Assembly: GCF_900107975.1 (NCBI RefSeq)
Contig: NZ_FNVF01000003.1
Span: forward strand, 501,155-565,154
DNA from: Paenibacillus sp. UNC499MF
GTDB lineage: Bacteria; Bacillota; Bacilli; Paenibacillales; NBRC-103111
Reading direction: 5' to 3'
Length of the DNA stretch: 64,000 nt
Positions 31,598 to 40,381 of this stretch are shown in pieces (the stretch's first letter is position 1; each line of letters begins with the position of its first letter). The notes below the pieces were generated by a model, which saw nothing but the letters and a program-made list of their open reading frames with translations, was not told the DNA's origin and did no database searches. The translations under genes and the position numbers were made by a program.

Positions 31598-33343
31598 ATG
31601 GGCAGTCAAAGGCTGCTTACGAACTATGTGAAAGCGAACCTGGGGCTGTATTCGGTCGGGGTCGCTTTTATTATCCTGTCTAACGTTGTGCAATCGTTCT
31701 TCCCCCGGGTACTGGGAGAATTTACGGACGATCTGCAGCTGAAAGTCGCCACATCCCACACGATCGCAAGCTACAGCATGCAGCTTCTCGGAATCGGTGT
31801 GGCTTACGGAGTGCTTTTCGGCATCGGCCAGTATACGAACGCCAGGCTCGGACGCCGGTTCGAATACGCGACGAGGCAGAAGCTGTTCCGTCATTTCTCC
31901 ACGCTCAGCGAGCATTATTTCTCCAGGCACGGTGTCGGCAAGCTCCTCAGTTACGTCATGAACGACGTGACGGCCGTAAGAGAGTCCATCTCGAACGGAG
32001 TCAACCAGACCACCAACGCCATCTTCTTTATTCTCTCCGCTTTTGTCATGATGTCTTTCAGTTCCATTCCATTTGGCTTGATAGCTTTGAGTCTTGCACC
32101 TATGGCACTTATTCCGTTCATCGTCGTGTTCCTGGGGCCGCGTATCCGCTCCCGGTCTCTTGAAGTGCAGGAATCGCTGGCCACGATGACCGAATCGGCC
32201 GAAGAACAGTTCGGCGGCATCCGTGTGACCAAAACGTTCGCGGCGGAAGAAATCGCCTACGAGCGGTTCGGCCGGAACGTTGACGCGATCCGGGAAAAGC
32301 AGCTCCGGCTCGTCCGGATGTCTTCGCTTTTCCAGTCCCTGCTTCCCCTGATGGGCTCCTTCTCGATGATTATCGCCCTTCTGGCAGGCGGTTACATGAC
32401 GCTGCACGGTCAAATTACGCTCGGCAGCTTCGTGTCCCTTACCTTCTACCTCCGGATGATGATGACGCCTCTGCAGCAGATCGGCAACGTGATCAATATG
32501 ATGCAGCGTTCGCGCGCGTCGCTGGAACGGCTCAATCATCTGCTGGCCGTAAAACCCGATATCCGGGAGGAAGCAAAAGCGGCGCAGCTGGAAAACGGTG
32601 CGGGGGAACTGGAAATCCGCGGACTTTCCTTCTGCTACTCCGGTTCGGACCGCCAAGCTTTGGAAGCCATCGATCTGAAAGTGAAGCCGGGCAGGACACT
32701 CGGAATTATCGGACGCACGGGGAGCGGAAAAACGACGCTCGTCAAGCTGCTCCTGCGCATTTACGATCCGCCCGCGGGCACGATCTATATCGGAGGCCAC
32801 GATATCCGCCGGGTTACGCTCGACAGCCTGCGCTCGCAGATCGCCTATGTCCCGCAGGACGGCTTCCTGTTCAGCACGACGATCCGGGACAACATCGCCT
32901 TCTCCAGGCGGGATGCGGCGGACGATGAAATGCAGCAGGCCGCCCGCGAGGCGCAGATTTACAGCAGCATTACGGAGCTGCCGCGCGGCTTCGAAACGAA
33001 GCTCGGCGAACGCGGCATCACCTTGTCCGGCGGGCAGCGCCAGAGAGCGAGCCTGGCACGCGGTTTCATGAAGCAGGCGCCCATCCTTATTCTCGATGAC
33101 AGCGTAAGCGCCGTGGACGCCGTGACGGAAACGAACATCGTCCGCCAGATCCGCGCCGCCCACCGCGATAAAACAACGCTGATCATCGCCCACCGGATTA
33201 GTGCGGTCAAGCATGCGGACGAAATCGTCGTCCTCGACGAAGGGCGGATCGTCCAGCGGGGCACGCATAAGGAGCTGCTCGCCCGTCCGGGCCTGTATGC
33301 TTCCCTGTATCAGATTCAGGAGGAGGGAACCCGGCATGCCTGA
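31598..33343 (+). CDS. ABC exporter half-transporter (YheI/BmrC-like subunit)
   Basis: Fused membrane and ATPase protein of 581 aa. Six helices (to about residue 305) precede an ATP-binding domain with Walker A GRTGSGKTT, signature LSGGQRQR, Walker B ILILDDSVSAVDA and H-loop IIAHR. The residue after Walker B is Asp (LILDD) rather than the catalytic Glu, so its nucleotide site is degenerate. That is typical of one partner of heterodimeric exporters such as BmrC/BmrD. The other partner overlaps by 8 bases downstream. Multidrug or peptide export is the expected role. GAGGAGG precedes the ATG. Confidence 0.92.
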   Translation: MGSQRLLTNYVKANLGLYSVGVAFIILSNVVQSFFPRVLGEFTDDLQLKVATSHTIASYSMQLLGIGVAYGVLFGIGQYTNARLGRRFEYATRQKLFRHFSTLSEHYFSRHGVGKLLSYVMNDVTAVRESISNGVNQTTNAIFFILSAFVMMSFSSIPFGLIALSLAPMALIPFIVVFLGPRIRSRSLEVQESLATMTESAEEQFGGIRVTKTFAAEEIAYERFGRNVDAIREKQLRLVRMSSLFQSLLPLMGSFSMIIALLAGGYMTLHGQITLGSFVSLTFYLRMMMTPLQQIGNVINMMQRSRASLERLNHLLAVKPDIREEAKAAQLENGAGELEIRGLSFCYSGSDRQALEAIDLKVKPGRTLGIIGRTGSGKTTLVKLLLRIYDPPAGTIYIGGHDIRRVTLDSLRSQIAYVPQDGFLFSTTIRDNIAFSRRDAADDEMQQAAREAQIYSSITELPRGFETKLGERGITLSGGQRQRASLARGFMKQAPILILDDSVSAVDAVTETNIVRQIRAAHRDKTTLIIAHRISAVKHADEIVVLDEGRIVQRGTHKELLARPGLYASLYQIQEEGTRHA

Positions 33344-35243
33344 ACCGAAATCACCGGACAGTAACGCTCCAAGGGAGCCGGCTTCCACGGGTCCAGCCGG
33401 ACCGAATTCTGAGGGGCCCGGACAAACGGCGGAAACCGTCAAGAATCGCGGAACCTCCGATCCGAAAGAGAATCCGCGTCCCGGAAGACTCGCCGCATTT
33501 AAAGCGACGCTGACGTATGCCAAGCCGCACAAGCTGACGTTCATCGGCATCTTCTTCTGCTCGCTGATCGCCATCGTCGCCGAGCTGCTGCAGCCGTATC
33601 TGGTCAAGATCGCCATCGACGACCACCTTTTCGGCGGGAGCGGAGCCATGCGGCCGCTTGTGGTCATCGGGCTGTTCTACCTGGGGCTGTCCGTCGTCAA
33701 CTTTGCTTTTACCTATGTCCAGAACAACCTGCTCCAGTATGCCGGGCAAAGCATCGTTGCCAGTATCCGCAAAAATTTGTTCGCTCATATCTCCAAGCTG
33801 TCGATGTCTTTCTTCGACCGGTATCCGATCGGCAGCCTGGTTACGCTCGAATCGAGCGATACCGAGACGATCAGCCAGTTTTTCACCCAGGTGTTCCTCA
33901 GTCTCGTACGGGACGGGATGACCTTGGTGCTTATCATTTTTTTCATGTTTCAGCTGGATGCCACACTCGCCTTGTACAGCCTGCTTCTTCTGCCGGTCAT
34001 CGCGCTGATCGCCGTCCTTTTCCGCTCCATGCTGAGAAAAGCTTATCAGGAGACGCGGGCGCAGCTGTCCCGCCTCATCGCTTATCTGGCTGAAAATCTC
34101 GCCGGAATGAGCCTGATTCAGACATACAACCAGCAGGATGAGCAGTTCGAGCGGTTCAGCGGCCGCAACGGGCAGTACTTGAAAGCCAACTTGAAAGAAA
34201 TCCGCACGAACGTGCTGTTCAACCGGTCGTTCGATATTTTCGGCAACATATCCGTCGCTCTTCTCGTCTGGCTCGGCGGACTCGCTTTTCTCGGGGGCAG
34301 TATCGAATTCGGCGTGCTCTACGCCTTTATTACATACATCCGCCAGTTTTTTCAGCCGATCAACCAGATTACCCAGCAGTGGAACACCCTGCAATCGACC
34401 TCCGTGTCGATGGAACGGCTGTGGAACATTTTATCCACGGAACCCGATGTAAAAGAACCTGCCGACGAAGAAAAAGCCGAAATCGACTGGAAAAAAACAG
34501 CCGGAAAAATCGACTACAATCACGTGGATTTTTCTTATGTGGAGGGAAGCAGGGTTCTTCGGGATCTGGATCTGCACATCAAGCCGGGGGAAATGATCGG
34601 AATCGTCGGAACGACGGGCGCCGGCAAAAGCTCGCTGATCTCCCTGCTTACCCGCTTCTACGACGTGAACGCCGGCAGCGTTATGATCGACGGAACCGAT
34701 ATCCGGCGTATTCCACAGGATACGCTTCACCGTATGATAGGGCTTGTCCAGCAGGAGCCGTACCTGTATTCCGGTACGATCCTCGACAACGTGCGGCTGT
34801 TCCGGCAGGAAATCAGCCGCGAAGAGGTGACCGCCGCCTGCAGGGCGGTCGGCGCCCATCCGCTCATTACCCGGCTCAAGGACGGGTATGACACGAAGCT
34901 TTCGGAGCGCGGCAGCGGCCTTTCGGCCGGCGAGAGACAGCTTCTGTCGTTCGCGCGTATTCTCGTATTCAAACCGAGAATACTTATACTCGACGAAGCT
35001 ACGGCCAACCTGGACTCCCATACGGAGCAGCTCGTGCAAAAGGCGCTCGCCGTCGTTTCCGAAGGCAGGACGTCCCTGATCATCGCCCACCGGCTGTCCA
35101 CGATCATGCACGCCGACCGGATCATCGTCATGAAACACGGCGAAATCGTGGAGGAAGGCAGCCACCGGCAGCTGCTCGCCAAGAAAGGCACCTACGAGGA
35201 GCTGTACCGCCACTCGCAGGGCATGCAGGCGATCGGTTCCTGA
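33336..35243 (+). CDS. ABC exporter half-transporter (YheH/BmrD-like subunit)
   Basis: Partner half-transporter of 635 aa. The ATG at 33336 has AGGAGG 8 bases upstream and overlaps the first subunit; the frame is open to 33201 but the extra residues are a shadow of the upstream gene. A Pro/Asp-rich cytoplasmic extension (residues 1-55) precedes six helices. The ATPase domain has Walker A GTTGAGKSS, signature LSAGERQL, Walker B ILILDEATANLDS with the catalytic Glu present, and IIAHRLST. The canonical Glu here and Asp in the partner give the asymmetric pair expected for a heterodimer. The operon ends at the 35275-35326 terminator. Confidence 0.92.
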   Translation: MPEPKSPDSNAPREPASTGPAGPNSEGPGQTAETVKNRGTSDPKENPRPGRLAAFKATLTYAKPHKLTFIGIFFCSLIAIVAELLQPYLVKIAIDDHLFGGSGAMRPLVVIGLFYLGLSVVNFAFTYVQNNLLQYAGQSIVASIRKNLFAHISKLSMSFFDRYPIGSLVTLESSDTETISQFFTQVFLSLVRDGMTLVLIIFFMFQLDATLALYSLLLLPVIALIAVLFRSMLRKAYQETRAQLSRLIAYLAENLAGMSLIQTYNQQDEQFERFSGRNGQYLKANLKEIRTNVLFNRSFDIFGNISVALLVWLGGLAFLGGSIEFGVLYAFITYIRQFFQPINQITQQWNTLQSTSVSMERLWNILSTEPDVKEPADEEKAEIDWKKTAGKIDYNHVDFSYVEGSRVLRDLDLHIKPGEMIGIVGTTGAGKSSLISLLTRFYDVNAGSVMIDGTDIRRIPQDTLHRMIGLVQQEPYLYSGTILDNVRLFRQEISREEVTAACRAVGAHPLITRLKDGYDTKLSERGSGLSAGERQLLSFARILVFKPRILILDEATANLDSHTEQLVQKALAVVSEGRTSLIIAHRLSTIMHADRIIVMKHGEIVEEGSHRQLLAKKGTYEELYRHSQGMQAIGS

Positions 35244-35274
35244 GCGTCCGCCCCGCTTGCCTGCCTGCCTAAAA

Positions 35275-35326
35275 AGACCCGCAGTCCGCGTTCGTAACCG
35301 AACGTGAGACTGCGGGTCTTTCTTTT
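35275..35326 (+). terminator. Terminator of the ABC exporter operon
   Basis: AGACCCGCAGTC pairs with GACTGCGGGTCT, with an inner CGTTCG / CGAACG stem, followed by TTCTTTT. Confidence 0.9.
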
Positions 35327-35493
35327 GCCAACGCTAAAGGCTTCGGACGCGTGGTGCTGTTACGCATGGGCGATAACCCGCATGCTTGAAAAACGGCGGC
35401 TTGCTTGCGATGAGAGCGCGGAGCCGGGTCTGCTCATGCAGCAGCCTGCCGTGCATACCGGGGAGAGCGCGCAGACAATGCGCGCCAAGGCGC

Positions 35494-36696
35494 TCACGCC
35501 TCCGCCGATTCCGCGGGCGGGGGCAGCAGCTCCCGCTCCGCGCGGTCGGCAAGCTGCTTCAGCGTGACGTCGTCCATCGGGGGATTGTGCAGCCCGAACC
35601 GCACATCCCGATACATTCGCTGAAGCGGGTGAGTCATCGCCAAGCTGTGCGCGCCCGCGATCCGCATCGATTTGTCGACGACGGTAAGCGCCGTCCGCAC
35701 GGCGAACGTCTTGACGGCGCTCAAGTCCGCGGCGAATGCCCCCGGATTTGCGGGGGCGCTCTCCCAGCGCTGCGCCACGGCGTAGAGGAAATGCCTCGCC
35801 GCGGTGAGTTCCAGCTCGATTTCCCCGATAAGCTGCCGGATATGGGGCAGCTCCAGAATCGGGTGAGGAAGCGAGTTCGGCCGGTAATCCGCCGCGAAGG
35901 AAATCGCTTCCCGCCTTGCCGCAAGAGCGATACCGAGGTAGCAGGCGGGAATGTGCAGCAGATACGGATGAGCCGCCGGCCCGGGTCTGCTCGGTTCGCT
36001 GCGGGTGTGCTTTACCCTCGCCTCCGGCGGAACAAGCACATCCTCCAGCACCAGGTCGTGACTGGCCGTTCCGCGCATGCCGACCATATCCCAGGTCGGC
36101 TCGATGCGGACGCCTTCCGTCGCGACGGGGAAAACAAACTCCCCGTGACATCCGTCCGGCTCGACGGATGCCGTCACAATGACGAGGTCAAGGGCGGGTG
36201 CCAGCGTCGTAAACGTCTTGCGTCCGTTGAGGAGGTAACCACCCTTTACCTCTTCCGCCGTTGTAGCCGGACGGCCTCCGCGCGAAGGGCTCCCCGTCCC
36301 TTTTTCCGTGGCCGCGCGGTTAATCAGGAGACTGCGGGAGGCGATGTCTCTGCACAGCGCCTCGTATTTGTCGTGCCAGGCGGGCTGGTTCGCCAGCTCC
36401 AGAACGATGCCCAGATGCCAGCCGATTCCGAGCGCGGTCGCCGCATCTCCCTGCGCGAGCCTTTCCTGCAGCAGAACGAACTCATACAGGGAAGCCCCGG
36501 CTCCTCCGTACTCGGAAGGAACGGTTAACGAAGGATAGCCGGCTTCTTTTAACGCGTCGATAGCCCCGTAGGAGAAGCCGTTCTCCTCATCAACTCTTGC
36601 CGCTTCTTCACGTAAATTGTCGGCCAGCCGCCCGATCTCATCGAGACGCGCCTGCTCTTCCGCCGTCCGTGCGAAACTGAATGGAGACGGATTCAT
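35494..36696 (-). CDS. Acyl-CoA dehydrogenase-like flavoprotein in a sulfonate operon
   Basis: FMN/FAD acyl-CoA-dehydrogenase-fold protein of 400 aa. Features are [19 protein letters not shown] near 65, the flavin-contacting stretch [39 protein letters not shown] and a C-terminal [20 protein letters not shown] helix. The usual catalytic Glu region of fatty-acid enzymes is not obvious. It resembles the SfnB/DszC-like sulfur-acquisition monooxygenases. The ATG overlaps the ssuB-like stop by 4 bases (ATGA), so it is the last gene of the ABC operon. It probably releases sulfite or activates the imported sulfonate or sulfone. Confidence 0.85.
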   Translation of the reverse strand: MNPSPFSFARTAEEQARLDEIGRLADNLREEAARVDEENGFSYGAIDALKEAGYPSLTVPSEYGGAGASLYEFVLLQERLAQGDAATALGIGWHLGIVLELANQPAWHDKYEALCRDIASRSLLINRAATEKGTGSPSRGGRPATTAEEVKGGYLLNGRKTFTTLAPALDLVIVTASVEPDGCHGEFVFPVATEGVRIEPTWDMVGMRGTASHDLVLEDVLVPPEARVKHTRSEPSRPGPAAHPYLLHIPACYLGIALAARREAISFAADYRPNSLPHPILELPHIRQLIGEIELELTAARHFLYAVAQRWESAPANPGAFAADLSAVKTFAVRTALTVVDKSMRIAGAHSLAMTHPLQRMYRDVRFGLHNPPMDDVTLKQLADRAERELLPPPAESAEA

Positions 36697-37544
36697 TCGC
36701 TCTTCCCTCCTCCCGTCTGCATGATCCGCTCCAGTACCCGCTTCTCCAGATGTGCGAACCCCGGGTCCGCCTGATCCCTCGGCCGCGGAGCCGGGTTGTC
36801 GGCGTCAAGCGCGATTCTTCCGTCTTCGATAAGAAGAATCCGGTCCGCCAGGCGGACCGCTTCGCTGACGTCGTGCGTGACGAGCACGGTCGTGAAGCCG
36901 TGCCGCTGCCAGAGCGTGCCGATCAGCTGCTGCATCTCCAGCCGGGTCAGCGCATCCAGGGCGCTCAGCGGCTCATCCAGCAGCAGAAGCTTCGGCTGAC
37001 GGACAAGCGCCCTCGCCAGGGAGACCCGCTGCTTCTGGCCTCCGGACAGGACACCCGGCCACTCTCCGGCGCGGTCCGTCAGGCCCACCTGCCCGAGTAC
37101 GTGCAGGGCACGCGGGCGCCAGTTCCCGGATAAACCGATGCCGATGTTGTCCAGCACGGTTTTCCAAGGGAGCAGCCGGGCTTCCTGGAACATGACCGTG
37201 GTATCGCGGCCGATGCCGGACACGGACCTGCCGTCGATCTCGATCCGGCCCCCGGAAGGCTTCTCAAGCCCCGCCAGCAGTCTCAGCAGCGTGCTTTTTC
37301 CGCTTCCGCTCCTGCCCGCGACGGCAATAAACTGGCCCGGGGAGATCGTCAGATCCAGTTCGTCCAGCACTTTTTTGCCTCCGAACGATTTATGAACTCC
37401 CTGCAGCCTGACAGACGCCCCAAACAAGCCTTCCCCGCTTTGTCCGGCAGTATCGCCCGAATCCGTTCTTCGCTTATCACCTGCGAGGGCTTCCGTATAT
37501 AAAGCCTCCTCCGCCAACTGACTCCAACCGCTCACTTGCGGCAC
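36693..37544 (-). CDS. ssuB: Sulfonate-type ABC transporter ATPase (SsuB-like)
   Basis: ATPase of 283 aa. After an N-terminal extension of about 45 residues come Walker [18 protein letters not shown]-loop [10 protein letters not shown], signature [16 protein letters not shown], Walker [14 protein letters not shown] and H-loop VTHDVSEA. The [11 protein letters not shown]-loop is characteristic of the nitrate/sulfonate/taurine (SsuB/TauB) family. The listed start is GTG at 37544; a GTG at 37535 has better spacing to GGGGG. It lies 16 bases after the permease stop. It powers uptake with SsuA and SsuC. Confidence 0.9.
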   Translation of the reverse strand: MPQVSGWSQLAEEALYTEALAGDKRRTDSGDTAGQSGEGLFGASVRLQGVHKSFGGKKVLDELDLTISPGQFIAVAGRSGSGKSTLLRLLAGLEKPSGGRIEIDGRSVSGIGRDTTVMFQEARLLPWKTVLDNIGIGLSGNWRPRALHVLGQVGLTDRAGEWPGVLSGGQKQRVSLARALVRQPKLLLLDEPLSALDALTRLEMQQLIGTLWQRHGFTTVLVTHDVSEAVRLADRILLIEDGRIALDADNPAPRPRDQADPGFAHLEKRVLERIMQTGGGKSE

Positions 37545-37560
37545 CCCCGTTTACATTGTT

Positions 37561-38370
37561 CTAGGCTTTCCGGTAGGCTACATTCCACTTGAGCACGGAA
37601 TGCTCCAGCCATTTGGCGATCACATCCGCCAGTTTGCCCAGCAGCGCATACAGCAGAATACTTAAAATAATGATATCCGCCTGCATGAATTCGCGGGCAT
37701 TTAAAGCCAAATACCCGATTCCTTTATCCGTGGCGATCGTTTCGGCTACGATCAGCGTCAGCCACATAATTCCGAGTCCGTAACGGATTCCGACAAAAAC
37801 GGAAGGAAGCGCGCCCGGCAAAATAACATGGCGGAAAAGCTGCCAGGAGGTAAGCCCGTAGACGCGGCCCATTTCCAAATACCCCCGGTCGACCGACCGT
37901 ATGCCGTGAAACGTATTTACGTAGACCGGGAAAAGCACGCCGAGAGACACCAGAAACACCTTCGCTCCTTCGTCGATTCCCATCCATAATATCACAAGAG
38001 GCACCAGCGCAAGATGCGGAATATTCCGGATCATCTGGATCGACGTATCGAAAATCCGGTAGGACGTGAGAAACAGTCCGTTGGCGGCCCCCAGCAGCAG
38101 CCCGATGCCTCCGCCGATGACAAAACCCGCTGCCGCCCGGCTGAGACTGATACCCAGATGGTACGTCAGCTGACCGGAGGCGAGCAGCTTCCATCCCGAT
38201 TTCGCCACCTCAAGAGGAGGCGGGAACAGCCGCTGGGAAACGGGCCCGTAGACGGCGGCCATATGCCAGCCCGCCAGGAGAAGAACCGGGAGCAGCCAGG
38301 GCAGCAGTACAGCAGCCCACGTATCCCTTCGCCTCGTATCCGCTTGCCGCACGCGTACGCTTACCGGCAT
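37561..38370 (-). CDS. ssuC: Sulfonate-type ABC transporter permease (SsuC-like)
   Basis: Inner-membrane permease of 269 aa with six hydrophobic helices. The EAA loop is visible as MGRVYGLTSWQLFRHVILPGALPSVF, which contacts the ATPase. The N-terminal SQRLFPPPLEVAKSGWKLLASGQL segment and IRNIPHLALVPLVILWMGID are typical of the SsuC/TauC family. It lies 31 bases downstream of the substrate-binding protein gene, in one operon. Confidence 0.9.
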   Translation of the reverse strand: MPVSVRVRQADTRRRDTWAAVLLPWLLPVLLLAGWHMAAVYGPVSQRLFPPPLEVAKSGWKLLASGQLTYHLGISLSRAAAGFVIGGGIGLLLGAANGLFLTSYRIFDTSIQMIRNIPHLALVPLVILWMGIDEGAKVFLVSLGVLFPVYVNTFHGIRSVDRGYLEMGRVYGLTSWQLFRHVILPGALPSVFVGIRYGLGIMWLTLIVAETIATDKGIGYLALNAREFMQADIIILSILLYALLGKLADVIAKWLEHSVLKWNVAYRKA

Positions 38371-38401
38371 CTCGTCATCTCCCTCCCATTAAAATATGCG
38401 C

Positions 38402-39451
38402 TCATTTCCTGATCGCCCACGCCTCTTGGACCGGCATCAGCGGAGCGACATCGATTTTATCGCCGATGAGTCCGATCCGGTGAAACGTGTCGGCCAGCTT
38501 TTGCTGCGGCCCGATGATTTCCGGAGTCAGGTTTTCCACGCCGTACGTCCGGCGGTTTACCGCCCGTTCGATCGCCTTCCGGTCAATGCCGAGCGCTTCC
38601 GTCAACTGCTTGACGACTTCCGGCTTGTTCGTGTTGGCCCATTTGTCGGAAACGTCGATTTCTTCCAGAATGGTTTTAATCAGGCCGGCATTGCCTTTCG
38701 CGAACGTCTCATTGGCGTAATAAAAAGTCCGGTTCGGCGAAAATCCCGTTCCGTCGGTCAGCGTAACCGGCGACAGATCGTTCTCGACCGAAGCGAAAAA
38801 AGGGTCCCAGGAGCCTAGCGCGTCCACCTGCTTCGTTTCAAACAAGGCTCTCCCTTCGGATGCGTCTTTGACGAACACGAATTTGACATCGTCCAGTTTG
38901 AGACCGGCTTTTTCTATGGCCAGAACAGCGAGATAATGATGATTCCCGCCTTTCGCCACGGCGATCTTCTTGCCCTTCAAGTCCGCGGCCGTTTTCACCG
39001 GAGAACCCGCCTGCACCACGATTCCCATACCTTCCGGGTTGGGAAGATCACAGCCCACGTACACAAACGGTTTGCCTCCGGCCTGCGCGAATACGCCTGA
39101 ACCGTCCGCGGCATGCCCGAAATCGATGCTTCCCGACGTTAACGCTTCCAGCAGAAAATTACCGCCGGCGAAAACTTTCCATTCCACGGTGATATTCTCT
39201 TCTTTCAGCCGTTTCTCCAGATTGCCGTGCTCTTTCAAAATATTAAGCGTATTTCCTTTCTGATACCCGATTCGCAGTACCTTGGCATCCCCCGATACGG
39301 CGGATTTCGCCTCTTTCGGCGCTGCCGCTCCGGTTTCTTTGCCCCCGCCTGAAGCGCATGCGGACAGCATGGCCGCGGCCGCCAGCATTAGGACCGCCAG
39401 CCATGCCTTGGTACGTGCGGAACGCGTCAGCCTCCCGGTTTTCTTTGTCAT
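38402..39451 (-). CDS. ssuA: Sulfonate-type ABC transporter substrate-binding lipoprotein (SsuA-like)
   Basis: Extracellular binding protein of 349 aa. The start at 39451 has GGGGAGAG 7 bases upstream; upstream in-frame codons have none. The lipobox is AMLSAC, with lipidated Cys near 32. The mature domain has LRIGYQKGNTLNILKEHG, GGNFLLEALTSGSIDFGHAAD and KKIAVAKGGNHHYLAV, matching SsuA/NrtA/TauA-type proteins. It is the first gene of an operon with permease, ATPase and an acyl-CoA-dehydrogenase-like enzyme. The leader contains a terminator hairpin (39497-39542) and a start-site dyad, so expression is probably controlled by sulfur supply. Exact ligand unknown. Confidence 0.9.
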   Translation of the reverse strand: MTKKTGRLTRSARTKAWLAVLMLAAAAMLSACASGGGKETGAAAPKEAKSAVSGDAKVLRIGYQKGNTLNILKEHGNLEKRLKEENITVEWKVFAGGNFLLEALTSGSIDFGHAADGSGVFAQAGGKPFVYVGCDLPNPEGMGIVVQAGSPVKTAADLKGKKIAVAKGGNHHYLAVLAIEKAGLKLDDVKFVFVKDASEGRALFETKQVDALGSWDPFFASVENDLSPVTLTDGTGFSPNRTFYYANETFAKGNAGLIKTILEEIDVSDKWANTNKPEVVKQLTEALGIDRKAIERAVNRRTYGVENLTPEIIGPQQKLADTFHRIGLIGDKIDVAPLMPVQEAWAIRK

Positions 39452-39496
39452 TTTCGTCTCTCCCCTTTTCTGTTGTTCTCCCGCTTCCACTTTTCA

Positions 39497-39542
39497 AAAA
39501 AAAGAAGACGCACTTTTCCCTGAAAGGAAAAAAGCGCGTCTC
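39497..39542 (-). terminator. Leader terminator upstream of ssuA
   Basis: On the minus strand AGACGCGCTTTTTTCC pairs with GGGAAAAGTGCGTCT, followed by an eight-T run (39497-39504). It lies between the promoter and the ATG, so it would abort transcription unless prevented. No S-box, T-box or other riboswitch consensus was recognised in the 65 bases upstream of it. Confidence 0.7.
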
Positions 39543-39575
39543 CGTGCGAACGGTAGACCGTCGTTTAGTTTTTTT

Positions 39576-39646
39576 GATAATTCCGATTGGATTAGTAAGT
39601 TATCGGATTTTCAAGTAGCTTAGCACACGTTTTTTTGAAGTGTCAA
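39576..39646 (-). promoter_or_regulatory. Promoter and start-site dyad of the ssu-like operon
   Basis: Minus-strand -35 TTGACA (39641-39646), an 18-base spacer and extended -10 TGCTAAGCT (TAAGCT at 39617-39622). The predicted start is near 39610. An imperfect dyad with GATAA / TTATC ends at 39576-39604 covers +6 to +34, a good repressor position. The AT-rich TTCCGATTGG core is reminiscent of CymR-type cysteine operators, but I cannot confirm this. Confidence 0.6.
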
Positions 39647-39697
39647 TGTCTTTTTTATAACGTGATTTAGAAAGGAATTCTCCAATCTAAGGGATGA

Positions 39698-39726
39698 TTT
39701 ACAGCGTAACAGTGTTATGTTACAAT
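39698..39726 (+). promoter_or_regulatory. Promoter of yhbD with dyad in the spacer
   Basis: -35 TTTACA (39698-39703), a 17-base spacer and -10 TACAAT (39721-39726). GTAAC-N8-GTTAC (39706-39723) fills the spacer, as at MerR-type promoters. YhbD itself has a MerR-like HTH, so autoregulation is possible. Confidence 0.55.
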
Positions 39727-39746
39727 CTTTTTCAAGAGGTGTTAAG

Positions 39747-40379
39747 ATGACGAAGGAATTGATTTCGAAAAAAGATCTGCTTGAATTGACCGGCATATCC
39801 TACGGACAGCTTTATCGCTGGAAACGCAAAAATCTTATACCCGAAGCATGGTTTATCCGAAAATCAACCTTTACGGGTCAGGAAACGTTTTTTCCCAAGA
39901 AGGAAATTCTCATCCGCATCGACAACATTTTGCATCAGAAAGACGATCTGTCGTTGGATGAGCTGGCCGATCGCTTCTCTCCCCATCCATCCGACCTGAG
40001 CATGACAAAAGAAGAGCTTATTCTTCATAACATTGTTTCGAAGGTAGCGATGGATTATTTCGTCCGGTTCTGTGGAGACGCCGAGGTTTGGCCGTTCGAG
40101 CGCATTTTTGCCGTTTATATGTTTCATACGCTGCTTGAAACCGGGGAAATCGGCCTGGAGGAAGGAAGCGGCCTCATCCAGCTTATGATGGACGAGTATC
40201 CCAACATGAGCGGCAGCGACGGGGAACTACTTTTTATCCGCAAAATGGGGGTATCCACCTGCCTTCTGAAGCAGGGCGCCGGGGAGATTTATCTGGAAAA
40301 GGGTGTGAAAGTGGCGGTGCGACTCCAGCTTTCCGCATCCGTTGAAGAGTTAAAAACAAAAATTTGGCGGGAGGCCTGA
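39747..40379 (+). CDS. yhbD: YhbD family (DUF4004) MerR-like HTH protein
   Basis: Protein of 210 aa with an N-terminal MerR-like HTH (ELISKKDLLELTGISYGQLYRWKRKNLIPEAWF), a DUF4004/YhbD body and a C-terminal alpha/beta part. In B. subtilis yhbD is followed by the bactofilin genes yhbE and yhbF. Here the next gene is also a bactofilin, with its ATG 2 bases after this stop, so the pairing is conserved. The ATG at 39747 is taken for its AAGAGGTG ribosome site. The wing-like region RKSTFTGQETFFPKKEIL supports DNA binding. The role is presumably control of its own operon. Confidence 0.85.
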   Translation: MTKELISKKDLLELTGISYGQLYRWKRKNLIPEAWFIRKSTFTGQETFFPKKEILIRIDNILHQKDDLSLDELADRFSPHPSDLSMTKEELILHNIVSKVAMDYFVRFCGDAEVWPFERIFAVYMFHTLLETGEIGLEEGSGLIQLMMDEYPNMSGSDGELLFIRKMGVSTCLLKQGAGEIYLEKGVKVAVRLQLSASVEELKTKIWREA

Positions 40380-40381
40380 CC

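Noticed and set aside
31484-33667. A 727-codon minus-strand open frame
   Set aside because: Antisense to the first ABC exporter subunit, which has all expected motifs; the open frame is a shadow.
39497-39610. SAM (S-box) riboswitch upstream of the sulfonate operon
   Set aside because: The leader lacks the conserved S-box core sequences; only the terminator hairpin is present.
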